A stretch of 64,000 bases of DNA from a virus. Positions within the stretch are counted from its first letter, which is position 1. Each line of letters opens with the position of its first letter. The notes beneath the pieces are model-generated. The model saw only the letters and a program-made list of their open reading frames with translations, was not told where the DNA came from and searched no databases. The stretch covers positions 1-64,000 of the IMG/VR virus record IMGVR_UViG_3300050821_010968; one strand, given 5' to 3'. Position numbers and translations under genes: made by a program. Shown here piece after piece: positions 1-8,238 of the stretch.

Positions 1-48
1 TCCTTTTAGAAGCTTGTTCGACCCGGCAAAATCTTTTGGTGATGCCAT
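1..48 (-). CDS. hypothetical protein, N-terminal fragment cut by window edge
   Basis: Only the first 16 codons are inside the window (MASPKDFAGSNKLLKG). Its ATG shares one base with the TAA stop of the gene before it (TAATG), so it is translationally coupled to the small membrane protein at 48-251. Nothing can be said of its function. Confidence 0.5.
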   Translation of the reverse strand, partial: MASPKDFAGSNKLLKG

Positions 49-251
49 TAAGACGCGAACCACCCCAGCCAAAGTCCCCATCCATGAATCATGCCGACAA
101 AGGGAAGAATAACGCCTGCAATTAGGAGGAGATACTCATGATGTTGAATACAGAAAACGATGTGATGGACGAATGCAGCGAAATTCGCAATAGCGAATGC
201 AGCGCATAAGCCAAACCACACGATGATGGCAGAAAGAGACCAGTTTTCCAC
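48..251 (-). CDS. small two-span membrane protein
   Basis: A 67-residue protein with two hydrophobic stretches, about residues 5-28 and 39-60, and little else; an inner-membrane location is likely. I chose the GTG at 251 rather than an upstream ATG at 302, because the GTG lies 14 nt after the previous stop and is preceded by AAAGGAAA at good spacing, whereas the ATG start would run 37 nt into the neighbouring gene. Last complete gene of the rtcB transcript. Function unknown; an accessory membrane or superinfection role is only a guess. Confidence 0.7.
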   Translation of the reverse strand: MENWSLSAIIVWFGLCAAFAIANFAAFVHHIVFCIQHHEYLLLIAGVILPFVGMIHGWGLWLGWFAS

Positions 252-265
252 GGGATTTCCTTTTG

Positions 266-694
266 TTAAACGCTTTCTTTGATCGGAACGTTTTCTCGCC
301 AAACGACTTCTTCCGTCTTGGCGAGATTACGTAATGTTTCTACGGCCTGCGCACGCGAAATATTGTAGGAGCAGCGATAATAGATTGAATTACCACTGTC
401 GCGAAATATGCCATCCGGATAACACAGGTGCTCGGCCTCTATAAATTCAATGCCGAGCTTCTCGGCAAGTAATTCATCGTCCCATGTATAGGTTGGATAT
501 CCCCCTTCAGTGTCCATATTGTCGATACGGATATCAGGCCATAAGACGGCTGCGTGCCCACCAATGCATCCCGCTGTTCCACATTCCGGATTTGGATAGG
601 CCTCATCCATATTGAAATCGAGTGTTGCTTTTTCGATAAAATCGGCAAGTTCGGTAATGGCCGCAACGTTGATCACGCGAGAATCGTCATTCAT
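266..694 (-). CDS. GC(I)xGH-family protein, copy 1
   Basis: A 142-residue soluble protein. Around residues 35-50 it carries CGTAGCIGGHAAVLW, then AEKLGI and a C-terminal stretch rich in charged residues. It is a clear paralogue of the next gene upstream (687-1115), and the GCxxGH core reappears in the tandem pair at 59606-60398. The ATG at 694 overlaps the upstream stop and has GGAGG about 8 nt before it; longer starts would run deep into that gene. Small phage proteins with a CGTxxCIxGHA pattern are widespread but, as far as I know, uncharacterised. The paired Cys and His could bind a metal. Confidence 0.75.
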   Translation of the reverse strand: MNDDSRVINVAAITELADFIEKATLDFNMDEAYPNPECGTAGCIGGHAAVLWPDIRIDNMDTEGGYPTYTWDDELLAEKLGIEFIEAEHLCYPDGIFRDSGNSIYYRCSYNISRAQAVETLRNLAKTEEVVWRENVPIKESV

Positions 695-1115
695 CTTGGA
701 AGCCCTCCGGAATTCCATCTGGAAACTGACGCCACACAACTTCTCCAGTTCGAGCGAAATTGCGCAGCATATCGACGGCACTTTCTCTGGATACTTTTGA
801 ATAATTGATATATGTTCCAGTATCACTGAAACATGATTCTTCTTCGTCATCGCCGGGATAACACATTGCACGATGCGCATGCCAGCTTATGCCGAGCTTC
901 TCTGCAAGCGCCTCGTCTTTCCAGCTATAACCAGAATCGACGCCCCAATTGTTGTCGCGGATATCTTCCCATAAGACTGCTGCGTGTCCGCCAATACATC
1001 CTGCGGTACCGCAGTGAGGTTTCGCTGTCGGTTGCGACATATCGAAACTATATGTTGAACTTGCTATAAAATCAGCAAGCCAGTTAATAAGTGCAACGTC
1101 GCGTTCGTCTTCCAT
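687..1115 (-). CDS. GC(I)xGH-family protein, copy 2
   Basis: A 142-residue paralogue of the downstream gene, sharing CGTAGCIGGHAAVLW, EALAEKLGIS, an MCYPGDD segment and a C-terminal LRNFARTGEVVWR. The two copies are adjacent and in the same direction, as expected from tandem duplication. The ATG at 1115 follows the rtcB stop by one base (TAATATG), so it is cotranscribed with the RNA ligase. Function unknown. Confidence 0.75.
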   Translation of the reverse strand: MEDERDVALINWLADFIASSTYSFDMSQPTAKPHCGTAGCIGGHAAVLWEDIRDNNWGVDSGYSWKDEALAEKLGISWHAHRAMCYPGDDEEESCFSDTGTYINYSKVSRESAVDMLRNFARTGEVVWRQFPDGIPEGFQDE

Positions 1116-1116
1116 A

Positions 1117-2328
1117 TTAGCCTTTGACGCAGAGAACTTGTTTAAGGGTGGCGACGATCTCAACGAGATCGGATTGTGCTGCCATCACGGCATCAATGTC
1201 TTTGTAACATCCCGGAGTCTCGTCGATCACGCCTGCATCCTTGCGGCATTCGACGCCAGCGGTCGCAATCTCGTGATCTTGGAGGGAAAAGGTTTTCTTT
1301 GCAGCGCCCCGCGACATACGGCGACCGGCTCCGTGGCTGCACGAGTTAAAGGATTCGGGATTCCCAAGCCCGCGAACAATGAATGATTTCGCGCCCATCG
1401 AGCCGGGGATGATGCCAAGCTTTCCCTGCGTTGCTTCGACCGCACCCTTACGCGCGACCCATACATCGGCATCGAAATGACGTTCTTTCTGCGCAAAATT
1501 GTGATGGCAGTTGACGGCGTGCTTATCAGTCGTGAAGCCGGGGAAATGCGTACGCATCACATTGAGCGTGCGCTCCATCATGGCTTTACGATTTTCAGCC
1601 GCAAAATCCTGCGCCCAAAGCATGGCCTCGATATAATCGTCGAACTGCTGCTCACCTTCCTCGAACCATGCGAGGTCTTTGTCGGGGACATAATGATGTC
1701 CAATTCGTTTACCAAGCATTTCACGGGCGCTCTCGGTAAACATGCGTCCGATCTTGTTCCCGATGCCGCGAGAGCCAGAATGCAACATGACCCAAACACG
1801 TTGTTCGGTATCGAGGCAGACCTCGACGAAATGATTTCCGCCGCCCAGCGAGCCGAGATGAATGAGGTGATTCTCATTTTCCAATGCCGGATAGCGTTCA
1901 CAGAGATTCTTGAATCTCGGCTCCAGCGTATTCCATCGACTTTTGACGGAGTTCGGAATACCACCCGGTTTGCCGCCCCATCCCGAGGATGGTCCAAGAC
2001 CGCCATGCGGCACCGTACGCTCGATATTGCAACGAAGGTCGTGGAGGCTATCCGGCAGATCGGACGCCGTCAGGGACGTTCTAATCGCGGCCATACCGCA
2101 GCCAATATCGACGCCCACGGCTGCGGGTATGACAGCGCCACGGGTCGCAAAAACCGATCCAACCGTTGCACCGATTCCCGCATGGCAATCCGGCATGATC
2201 GCGACATGCTTATGAATGAACGGCATCGCGGCGAGATTATGGACCTGTCGTTGAGCCGATTCCTCAAACTCAACTCCGTCTACCCATGCCTTGATAAGGC
2301 CCCCGTGGTGGCCTTGGATCGTCTGCAT
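1117..2328 (-). CDS. rtcB: RtcB-type RNA ligase
   Basis: RtcB joins RNA 2',3'-cyclic-phosphate or 3'-phosphate ends to 5'-OH ends, using GTP and Mn2+, in tRNA splicing and RNA repair. The family signatures are all visible: MPDCHAGIG (residues 45-53), VGVDIGCGM (71-79) with the metal-binding Asp and Cys, GGGNHFVE (162-169), HSGSRG (183-188), NCHHNF, and near the C-terminus SHGAGRRMSRG, whose His is the guanylylated residue in the family. At 403 residues it is a normal bacterial-type RtcB without an intein. It is the first gene after a class I promoter with a palindromic operator. No RtcA or archease gene is next to it. A phage ligase of this kind would fit repair of tRNA or mRNA cut by host anticodon nucleases or toxins (inference). 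Confidence 0.97.
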   Translation of the reverse strand: MQTIQGHHGGLIKAWVDGVEFEESAQRQVHNLAAMPFIHKHVAIMPDCHAGIGATVGSVFATRGAVIPAAVGVDIGCGMAAIRTSLTASDLPDSLHDLRCNIERTVPHGGLGPSSGWGGKPGGIPNSVKSRWNTLEPRFKNLCERYPALENENHLIHLGSLGGGNHFVEVCLDTEQRVWVMLHSGSRGIGNKIGRMFTESAREMLGKRIGHHYVPDKDLAWFEEGEQQFDDYIEAMLWAQDFAAENRKAMMERTLNVMRTHFPGFTTDKHAVNCHHNFAQKERHFDADVWVARKGAVEATQGKLGIIPGSMGAKSFIVRGLGNPESFNSCSHGAGRRMSRGAAKKTFSLQDHEIATAGVECRKDAGVIDETPGCYKDIDAVMAAQSDLVEIVATLKQVLCVKG

Positions 2329-2332
2329 CGCC

Positions 2333-2387
2333 GAATCTATCTGTCGAATTCCCCGACAGGTAAACCATTTTCATTCTGGACTGTCAA
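2333..2387 (-). promoter_or_regulatory. class I promoter of rtcB with palindromic operator
   Basis: On the minus strand a perfect -35 TTGACA (2387-2382) is followed by 17 nt and a -10 TTTACC (2364-2359). Immediately after it lies the palindrome TGTCG-N7-CGACA (2358-2342), and 4 nt further a GANTC site (GATTC, 2337-2333). The start codon follows at 2328. The palindrome covers the expected start of transcription, so a bound protein should block or modulate initiation. Confidence 0.8.
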
Positions 2388-2390
2388 CCT

Positions 2391-2669
2391 TCAGGGACGC
2401 CCGGCGCTTTCCAGCCGACTTTTGATGCGGGAAGCTTGCCCTTCCATTGCCTTGAAGAGAGTCTGGAACTCCGCCCGGAGCGCTGGGTTGAGGACATCGA
2501 GAGATGCAAGAGCGCCAACCTCCTCGGTCAGCGATTGCGTCCGCTCAAGCGCAGCCCGCGCAAGAACGAGAGCTTCTTCACGGGCCTCATTGAGGAGAGC
2601 ATTCACATCGGCGACGGATTTTCGGGAAGTGACGAGCGTTGGTGCAGGCATGGCTGACTCTATTTGCAT
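2391..2669 (-). CDS. small alanine-rich helical protein
   Basis: A 92-residue protein rich in Ala, Glu and Leu, predicted by eye to be almost all helix with heptad-like spacing (ALLNEAREEALVLARAALE), so possibly a coiled coil. The ATG at 2669 lies 2 nt after the previous stop and has AGGGGA upstream. Last gene of the operon that begins at 6548; the rtcB promoter starts just beyond it. Function unknown. Confidence 0.75.
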   Translation of the reverse strand: MQIESAMPAPTLVTSRKSVADVNALLNEAREEALVLARAALERTQSLTEEVGALASLDVLNPALRAEFQTLFKAMEGQASRIKSRLESAGRP

Positions 2670-2671
2670 GG

Positions 2672-3328
2672 TTATCCCCTTCTCTTCTTCGTGGTATATA
2701 TCTCGATGGCTCGCTGGATCGCGACCTGTTCGAGGTTGGTGAGTTGCGAAAAATATTTGTCCTTGATCGACGTGAGCCCATCAAGGGTCTCGCAACGGTA
2801 TTCTTCTGCCTGACGGTCTTCTTCGTCACGTTTCTTGACGTGCGCAATCCAGTCGATTTCTTCCTGCTGCTTTTCTTGAAGCCTGCGCGCTTCATCGGCA
2901 GCGATTTGCGCATCTACTTCCAACTGAGAGGGAAGAAAGCCTTTCTTGAAGGCTGGAATAATATTTTCGATCAGATGCGCGCGAGATTCCCACTGCGTTC
3001 CAAACTGTAACCCCGGAATTACGCAAGGTGCAGTTACGACATGATAGACTCCCGATGTCCCAAAAACGCCATCGACACTGTCGCTTGGGTAAGACTTTTC
3101 ACGCAAGGTGTACAGATGCCACGACTGTCCCCACCCTTGTGGAAACACGAGCCAGCCGCGTAATTCTCCATTGATCAGTACTTCATATTTTGAACGTTCG
3201 GGCGATGCAACTTCGCCGTCGCCGTAAGGTCGGTACTGCGCAACCTGAGTTCGCTTGATCGTGATAACATCGTCGCCGACCTGATAGGTCTCGATCTTTT
3301 CTTTCTTCTCGGCTGCTTTCTTTCCCAT
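2672..3328 (-). CDS. hypothetical protein with charged coiled-coil C-terminus
   Basis: A 218-residue protein. The first two thirds look like a mixed alpha/beta domain, with GELRGWLVFPQGWGQSW around residues 54-69. The last third (about 135-200) is strongly charged and helical (EARRLQEKQQEEIDW...), probably a coiled coil. The start shares one base with the stop of the gene upstream (TGATG). No family recognised. Confidence 0.75.
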   Translation of the reverse strand: MGKKAAEKKEKIETYQVGDDVITIKRTQVAQYRPYGDGEVASPERSKYEVLINGELRGWLVFPQGWGQSWHLYTLREKSYPSDSVDGVFGTSGVYHVVTAPCVIPGLQFGTQWESRAHLIENIIPAFKKGFLPSQLEVDAQIAADEARRLQEKQQEEIDWIAHVKKRDEEDRQAEEYRCETLDGLTSIKDKYFSQLTNLEQVAIQRAIEIYTTKKRRG

Positions 3329-3516
3329 CAGACAACGAGGTCGTTAGGAACATCAATCTTGTCGCGGGCAATGCGGCGCACGCGTTTAAGATTGGCGAGG
3401 ACATTGACGGCAGTCGTTTCGCTCATGCCCGTAAACATGCGCGCCAGATGGATAGGATTGCCTTCAGCCGCGTTGATGGCAAAATTGGCGCTCGATGTGC
3501 AGCTTTGAAAAATCAT
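3328..3516 (-). CDS. small hypothetical protein
   Basis: A 62-residue protein beginning MIFQSCTSSANFAINAAEG. I chose the ATG at 3516 because it overlaps the upstream stop by 4 nt (ATGA) and is preceded by AAGGAAA; the longer frame from 3561 would add 15 residues inside the neighbouring gene. Function unknown. Confidence 0.6.
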   Translation of the reverse strand: MIFQSCTSSANFAINAAEGNPIHLARMFTGMSETTAVNVLANLKRVRRIARDKIDVPNDLVV

Positions 3517-3743
3517 ATGGTTTCCTTCTTTAAACGTGCGTCGTCTCGCCCGGCAGCCCATGCTGCGTAGGAAAGAGAATTTCTAGGGTAACGATTTTCG
3601 GCAATTCCTTTATGTCCGTTTATGTACGCTTCGTGTGCAGTGCCATACATGGCTTCCGCTTTGTGAAACGTACCAGATGCACCTAGACGCCGAAACGTCT
3701 TGTAGGCATTATTCATCAGTTCGTTCTTAAATCGTGCCCCCAT
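3513..3743 (-). CDS. small protein with RMF-like repeat pattern
   Basis: A 76-residue basic protein. Its C-terminal half (AYINGHKGIAENRYPRNSLSYAAWAAGRDDA) has the Ayx-GhxxG...P...xxxWxxGxxxA spacing seen in ribosome-modulation-factor-like proteins, which are common as small phage and plasmid genes. The likeness is at the pattern level only. The start at 3743 follows the upstream stop by a few bases; an alternative is the ATG at 3716. Confidence 0.6.
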   Translation of the reverse strand: MGARFKNELMNNAYKTFRRLGASGTFHKAEAMYGTAHEAYINGHKGIAENRYPRNSLSYAAWAAGRDDARLKKETI

Positions 3744-3750
3744 CCGATTA

Positions 3751-4167
3751 TCAGGCGCTGCCGATAAATTCGAGATCGGCTGCGATCTGGCGCTCGATAC
3801 CTCGCGCAGTCTGCACCGCAAAGCCCAACGCATCTTCAGGCGTTTTGGCATCGGTTACGACCTGCTTGGCGCTGTTGAGGTAGCAACTGTAGCCGTCTAT
3901 CTTGTAGACGCCACTGATCGTGCTACCCCGAACGCTTGGAACGATTCTGGCGACGCCTTTGTTGATCGCGTGGTGCCAGCCACCATTTTCCCAAATTTCC
4001 GGTTCCCATCCCGCGCCCATTCGTTTTGTTAGGATATCGGCTTCCTTAACAGCGCGCTCATAGGCAGCCCGCGTACAGCCATAGCCGCAACGCGGCGAAC
4101 AATAAACGCCGCCTCGCGCTACGGGGGTCCACTTCTCGTCGGCGATGATATTCAATTTGGCTTTCAT
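3751..4167 (-). CDS. hypothetical Cys-cluster protein
   Basis: A 138-residue protein with a compact cysteine cluster, YCSPRCGYGCT (residues 22-32), then helix and aromatic-rich WENGGWHH. The three Cys plus His suggest a metal site. Its ATG overlaps the preceding stop by 4 nt. The arrangement resembles small conserved phage proteins with CSPRCGxGC, for which I know no function. Confidence 0.7.
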   Translation of the reverse strand: MKAKLNIIADEKWTPVARGGVYCSPRCGYGCTRAAYERAVKEADILTKRMGAGWEPEIWENGGWHHAINKGVARIVPSVRGSTISGVYKIDGYSCYLNSAKQVVTDAKTPEDALGFAVQTARGIERQIAADLEFIGSA

Positions 4168-4520
4168 GCTGCACCTATCTCGTTGAGGAAAGCCTCGGCA
4201 GCTTCGATGCGTTCATGACGAACGCTGTAGCCACTCGTGCCGGGGAAATTCTTGTTGATGTAGGAAAGCGAATCGATGAGATCGCGGATGATCCGAAGCG
4301 CGCGCTTCGGCGGCATCGGATGCACCTCGGCGCTCCCATGCCAGAACTGGCATTCGCCGCTCATCAGATTCACGACGGCAACGGTGTCCTTACCGCCAGA
4401 CCGGCGACCGCCGCTCTGAATCATACCGACCGCGAGGGCCAGTATCATGATCGGGGTGCCACAGCCCATGCGAAGTTTCGTGCCGGGTTTGTCGCGATAG
4501 TCTTCGAGTGTCGCTTTCAT
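4164..4520 (-). CDS. hypothetical protein
   Basis: A 118-residue soluble protein beginning MKATLEDYRDKPGTKL, with a Gly-rich stretch SGGRRSGGKD near residue 40. The ATG at 4520 overlaps the upstream stop (ATGA) and is preceded by GGAAGGAAG; starting at 4604 would overlap the neighbour by 88 nt. No family recognised. Confidence 0.7.
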   Translation of the reverse strand: MKATLEDYRDKPGTKLRMGCGTPIMILALAVGMIQSGGRRSGGKDTVAVVNLMSGECQFWHGSAEVHPMPPKRALRIIRDLIDSLSYINKNFPGTSGYSVRHERIEAAEAFLNEIGAA

Positions 4521-4801
4521 TGCACTTCCTTCCATCCATCCGCAAATGCTTTTTCCGTATAAGCGTCGAAAATCTGATCTGCAATTTCGACGCTTTTCGT
4601 CCATTCGAATTCTTCAGGCCAGACTTTCGGCGTGTCGCCGGGCGCACATTCGATCTCTCCGGGCAAAAATGTGCCAACCTTGAATGTTGGGTTGGAAGGA
4701 TTGCCATAAGCTTGGATACGAATCGACCCCACTTCGGCGTCTTTGCGAACATCCAAAATTCTAACGGTATCGCCGGGGTATTGAGGAGTACGCCATGTCA
4801 T
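4517..4801 (-). CDS. hypothetical protein
   Basis: A 94-residue protein starting MTWRTPQYPGDTVRILD, with a beta-rich N-terminal half and an acidic, aromatic C-terminus (EEFEWTKSVEIADQIFDAY). The ATG at 4801 forms an ATGA overlap with the stop of the upstream gene. Function unknown. Confidence 0.7.
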   Translation of the reverse strand: MTWRTPQYPGDTVRILDVRKDAEVGSIRIQAYGNPSNPTFKVGTFLPGEIECAPGDTPKVWPEEFEWTKSVEIADQIFDAYTEKAFADGWKEVQ

Positions 4802-5295
4802 TGGAATGGCTCCTCGCAATCTTCCGCGTACCAGTCGGCGTCTTCGGGGATCGTCCAGCCGGATTGAATACCGGCTCCGGAATCTCCCTGATCGTAAACA
4901 ATCTGACGAACTTTGCCTGTCTGATCCGAGAAGCTGATTTTCGACGGGCCGGGATCGGTGATGAGTTGCAAATATTCTTTGCCGATCTCAGCGACGGCTT
5001 CCGGCGTCACTGCCATCTCTTCCTGAAAATGTGGAAATGCTTTTTCGACAGCGCGGGCGATATCATTGTCCGCATAGTAGTCAGTATTCAGATCACGCAT
5101 TTTTCCATTAAGGAAATTGGCAATGATTTGGCATTCTTCCTGAACGCGCTCACGTTCTTCTGGTGTAGCATAAAAGCCGTCTTTCGCCGCGATCACATGA
5201 ATTACTTCACGCTGATTGAAACGATAACGATAAACATGACTACCGGTATAATGACCGGAGATTTCGAATTGCTGAACAAGCCACGGTTTCATCAT
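4798..5295 (-). CDS. hypothetical protein
   Basis: A 165-residue acidic protein; the N-terminal 40 residues look like beta strands (GSHVYRYRFNQREVIHVIA) and the middle is helical. Two ATGs in a row start the gene, overlapping the stop of the upstream zinc/OB protein, with AAGGAGC ahead of them. No family recognised. Confidence 0.75.
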   Translation of the reverse strand: MMKPWLVQQFEISGHYTGSHVYRYRFNQREVIHVIAAKDGFYATPEERERVQEECQIIANFLNGKMRDLNTDYYADNDIARAVEKAFPHFQEEMAVTPEAVAEIGKEYLQLITDPGPSKISFSDQTGKVRQIVYDQGDSGAGIQSGWTIPEDADWYAEDCEEPFQ

Positions 5296-6548
5296 AGCAA
5301 CGCTCCTTGTGCAGGCACGTCCTTATAAGATGCGCGGCTAACGATGGTTTGCGGCTCGTGCGAGCGCTTGTCTTCGGTATGCTTCTTCACCGTGGCGCGG
5401 ATTTTGTACCGGCGTCCAGCTTCGGGAGACTCGGCATTACCCGAATAGAAGTGGACCATGTTCTCGCCGTGATCACCACGAATGGCAATCACCAGACCGC
5501 CCCCGAAATCGTTGGTGTAGGGCGTCGTGCGCAGTACCGTGCCGATCAACTCGACGCGTGCAGCAACCGGTGCATCGACGAGCTTTGCAGCAGGCAGCGC
5601 GGCTTTGGCGTCCGCCTCGGTCGATTGACGCATGGCCTTCCCGACGAACAGGCCAACACCAGCGAGGACGAGGCCCATGCGGCGCGCATCGACGTATTCC
5701 TGATTGAAAGCCAGACGCAGGTTTGAACCGAAATCACCGGTCGCGTTTTCCACATAATCCACGAGCGCATAGAGATTGAGCGGCTCCGGGCACTGAAAAT
5801 CATTCAATTCGCGCAGACGGCGCGAATCGGAATCATTATAAGCTCTCTGTGAACGGAACAGCGCGAGATCACCTTTGATCTGTTCGCGACATTCACGCGA
5901 ATAGCCGCCATTGAATTTGGCGACATGATAGCAAGCCTGCACAAGTTCATCGAGGTTAAAGAGCATGCTCGAAGAACGCATTTTCTCTTCGGCGTCTTCA
6001 CTCGGACTGTCAGCGAAACGCACGAAATTCAGCATCTCGACTGCAAAGAACGGATCGATACCGAGAAAATCGTGAAGGCAATTGGAGCCAACGATCTTGA
6101 CGCCTTCACTGGTCTCGCAGACGAACACGTCTTTGCGCCAACGCTTGGTACGACAATGATCACACTCACCGAGGCGCGGCGTGAAGGATTCAGCTTCGGC
6201 TCGGCGCGCTTCATCAAAGACATGGGCGTAGAATGTCTTGCCGTCCTCGGAACGTTCAAAATGAGCGAGGATGGCACCTTTCTCGCCAACCATCGGCGGC
6301 ATCTGGATTCCGAGACGTACATAAGGAACGAGAACTACGCGATCCCAAATAAGCGGATGACGCCTTTCGACCATGAAGCGATGCGTGTTGATGATGCCGA
6401 ACGCCTGCTTGTGTCTAGAGGCGATCTTGGCGAATTTCTTGATACCTTCGCGCACGAGGCCGAGATAATCCTCTTTGACCGTGACGAGGACGGCGACATC
6501 GCCTTCACGAACGGGACGGCTCCAGCCTGTTTCGATCTCGTCGGTCAT
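5292..6548 (-). CDS. zinc-ribbon plus OB-fold-like protein, possibly nucleic-acid binding
   Basis: A 418-residue protein and the largest in this operon. Around residues 130-165 a CDHCRTKRWRKDVFVC segment is followed by GSNCLHDFLG, giving four Cys in treble-clef spacing. The last 90 residues (VELIGTVLRTTPYTND...GENMVHFYSG) have the strand pattern of an OB fold. Proteins with RxxxVFVC...GxxCLxDFLG occur on large plasmids and phages of Proteobacteria and are unannotated to my knowledge. A role in binding nucleic acid is an inference from the domains. It is the first long gene after a class II promoter, with GGGAGG ahead of its ATG. Confidence 0.8.
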   Translation of the reverse strand: MTDEIETGWSRPVREGDVAVLVTVKEDYLGLVREGIKKFAKIASRHKQAFGIINTHRFMVERRHPLIWDRVVLVPYVRLGIQMPPMVGEKGAILAHFERSEDGKTFYAHVFDEARRAEAESFTPRLGECDHCRTKRWRKDVFVCETSEGVKIVGSNCLHDFLGIDPFFAVEMLNFVRFADSPSEDAEEKMRSSSMLFNLDELVQACYHVAKFNGGYSRECREQIKGDLALFRSQRAYNDSDSRRLRELNDFQCPEPLNLYALVDYVENATGDFGSNLRLAFNQEYVDARRMGLVLAGVGLFVGKAMRQSTEADAKAALPAAKLVDAPVAARVELIGTVLRTTPYTNDFGGGLVIAIRGDHGENMVHFYSGNAESPEAGRRYKIRATVKKHTEDKRSHEPQTIVSRASYKDVPAQGALL

Positions 6549-6747
6549 GTGCGCCTCCCTTGTTCAATATACGGACCCTAACCCGGCGCTTTTTGATTGT
6601 CAACCCACGAAAGCCAAGAAAAGCGGCGGGCCAACCACATTTTTCAACGAGCTTACGACGCTCTCCGATGTGGAAGGTAACGCGTCCCCCTTCACGGCAC
6701 GTTCCAGTAGCGAGGCCTTTTTTATGGGTGTCATCCCACTTCTTCAT
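6505..6747 (-). CDS. doubtful small basic protein spanning a promoter
   Basis: An 80-residue basic open frame beginning MKKWDDTHKKGLATGT, with GAGGA about 10 nt upstream of its ATG. Its second half runs through the class II promoter at 6575-6617 and into the next gene. The first 40 residues look protein-like, but the overlap with a promoter makes the gene uncertain; it may end up untranslated or be a short regulatory peptide. Confidence 0.3.
   Translation of the reverse strand: MKKWDDTHKKGLATGTCREGGRVTFHIGERRKLVEKCGWPAAFLGFRGLTIKKRRVRVRILNKGGAHDRRDRNRLEPSRS
6575..6617 (-). promoter_or_regulatory. class II promoter
   Basis: Minus strand: TTGGCTTTCGTGGG directly precedes the -35 TTGACA (6603-6598); 17 nt later comes the -10 TAGGGT (6580-6575), and the 5292-6548 gene starts 27 nt after it. 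The upstream block is almost identical to that at 8977-9019. No GANTC lies between the promoter and the start codon. Confidence 0.75.
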
Positions 6748-6787
6748 GAGGTTGTGGTCCTCATTAGCCGGTGACTACCGGCGCGTT

Positions 6788-7018
6788 CTATTTCCTGTCG
6801 TATTGATTGAGCGCACGAACGATCAGACGCGCGATCTTTTCATCGCCACATTGGCAGATCAGCGTGTGCCCACAATTGTCTTTGCCGTATTCGACGTATA
6901 GATATACATCGAGCGGAAACTCTTTAATACGGCAGTAGCGATAGGCGGTCGTCTTTCGTTTATTGACGAGACGATGCGGGATAATATTGGCCTTTTTCAA
7001 CGATACAGCAGCGCTCAT
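6788..7018 (-). CDS. small hypothetical protein
   Basis: A 76-residue basic protein starting MSAAVSLKKANIIPHRL, with CGHTLICQCGDEKIARL near the C-terminus (three Cys). The ATG at 7018 overlaps the upstream stop by 4 nt; the longer frame from 7084 would lie within the neighbour. Function unknown. Confidence 0.7.
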   Translation of the reverse strand: MSAAVSLKKANIIPHRLVNKRKTTAYRYCRIKEFPLDVYLYVEYGKDNCGHTLICQCGDEKIARLIVRALNQYDRK

Positions 7019-7320
7019 GCTGCCCCCGACGCTGTCACGATGCTGCCGTCGCGGCTGTAGCGCCATGTCTGCACGCGCTTCCACCAGCGATTGCTGATGA
7101 GAACATCTTCCTTTGTATCGGGGACATTCGGATCGGCTGGGACATAGTGAATCACATCAACCGGATCGCTTTTGTCCACTGAGCGCTTCATCTGCTCTAC
7201 CGTTATAAGCCGGGCCGCGAATGCAAATGCAGGACCTTTCAAAACGAAAGACCGGATATAGCGCTCGCCGCTCATCGTATGCTCAACGTGAAACAGATTC
7301 TCGGCCTTCTTTTTCTTCAT
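7015..7320 (-). CDS. hypothetical protein
   Basis: A 101-residue protein starting MKKKKAENLFHVEHTMSGER, basic and beta-rich. It begins 28 nt after a class II promoter -10 box and has AGGTGG before the ATG. Coupled to the downstream 76-residue gene. No family recognised. Confidence 0.75.
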   Translation of the reverse strand: MKKKKAENLFHVEHTMSGERYIRSFVLKGPAFAFAARLITVEQMKRSVDKSDPVDVIHYVPADPNVPDTKEDVLISNRWWKRVQTWRYSRDGSIVTASGAA

Positions 7321-7348
7321 CGATCCACCACCTTTTCTATTGTCTGGC

Positions 7349-7391
7349 TGTCTATCCTACTTTTTCTCCATTGTCAACCGGATGCAGCCAA
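7349..7391 (-). promoter_or_regulatory. class II promoter
   Basis: Minus strand: TTGGCTGCATCC leads into the -35 TTGACA (7377-7372), a 17-nt spacer and the -10 TAGACA (7354-7349). The block before the -35 is more divergent than in the other class II promoters. It serves the two genes 7320-6788. Confidence 0.7.
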
Positions 7392-7394
7392 AAA

Positions 7395-7694
7395 TTAATG
7401 CCGGATCAAAATGCCGTGTCGTCGAATATGGTCGGTTTTCCCGCAATCGCAAAGGAATTCGAAGAGTTTAGCCCGATAAACCATAATGGTCTCGCCACCG
7501 CCTTTGCGTGCTTTTGGCACGATCAAATCGGGCGGAAGTTCCCCGTTACGAAAATCTTTGATCGCATTTTCAAGTGCGAGCTTTTCGACGCGAATCGTTT
7601 CAGTCTGATGCCCGTGAAAGTCTTTCCAAAGGGAATGCCACTGATCGTCAGTCAGGGCAGCATCCGGCCTCGAAGGCTTAATCTTTTTTGGCAT
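7395..7694 (-). CDS. hypothetical protein
   Basis: A 99-residue protein (MPKKIKPSRPDAALTDDQW...) with a C-terminal FLCDCGKTDHIRRHG that could bind a metal. Its ATG lies 17 nt inside the end of the upstream gene, and there is no convincing ribosome binding site, so translation is probably coupled. Function unknown. Confidence 0.65.
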   Translation of the reverse strand: MPKKIKPSRPDAALTDDQWHSLWKDFHGHQTETIRVEKLALENAIKDFRNGELPPDLIVPKARKGGGETIMVYRAKLFEFLCDCGKTDHIRRHGILIRH

Positions 7695-8238
7695 CGATAC
7701 CGTAACTGAGAAGTGCCTGTATATGCAGCCTCAAGCTTTCATAGCCGTAGCAATGAATGTAGCCCGGCCCCTTGGTAACATCTTCGGTAAAAAGTTTGAC
7801 GGCGTCTTGTGGAATATCGGACTGATCCCATTCCACATTGATGACGCGTTTGCGCCACCCGAGCTTGATCATCCCTCGCGTCGTCGTGACGAGAAACCAT
7901 GGATGCATCTGGCCGTATATTTCATCGGACGAAAAGTATTCATTCGGAACGGCTTTCGCGTAGATGAGATGGCCTTCGAATGCCGCGAGGAGTTGGGCTT
8001 TCTCCTCGGCGCACGCTGCGATCACCTTCGGGTCTTCGCGGTAAGTGCGTCCTCGGATAATATTTTCGATGGCTTCGACATGCGATCTGATCGCCCAGCG
8101 ATCTTCGTTATCGAGTTCGCGTTGCGTGTACGCAATCTCGATGTTGATTCCGTACCCACCTCCGCCAAGTCCGCCCCAGCTTTCGCCCCATATGAAGTCT
8201 TTGTAGACGAGGCCGTTCAAATTCCTACTTTCATCCAT
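7678..8238 (-). CDS. hypothetical protein
   Basis: A 186-residue acidic protein with a glycine-rich segment WGGLGGGGYG near residue 22, then a helical middle and a C-terminal mixed domain. I chose the ATG at 8238 (MDESRNLNGL) because AAGGGGAAG stands 5 nt upstream and it clears the previous gene; the frame from 8319 would overlap that gene. No family recognised. Confidence 0.75.
   Translation of the reverse strand: MDESRNLNGLVYKDFIWGESWGGLGGGGYGINIEIAYTQRELDNEDRWAIRSHVEAIENIIRGRTYREDPKVIAACAEEKAQLLAAFEGHLIYAKAVPNEYFSSDEIYGQMHPWFLVTTTRGMIKLGWRKRVINVEWDQSDIPQDAVKLFTEDVTKGPGYIHCYGYESLRLHIQALLSYGIDAKKD

Noticed and set aside
1477-2742. Long plus-strand open frame opposite rtcB
   Set aside because: It is the reverse reading of a clear RtcB gene, has no ribosome binding site and gives an Arg-rich protein without domains.
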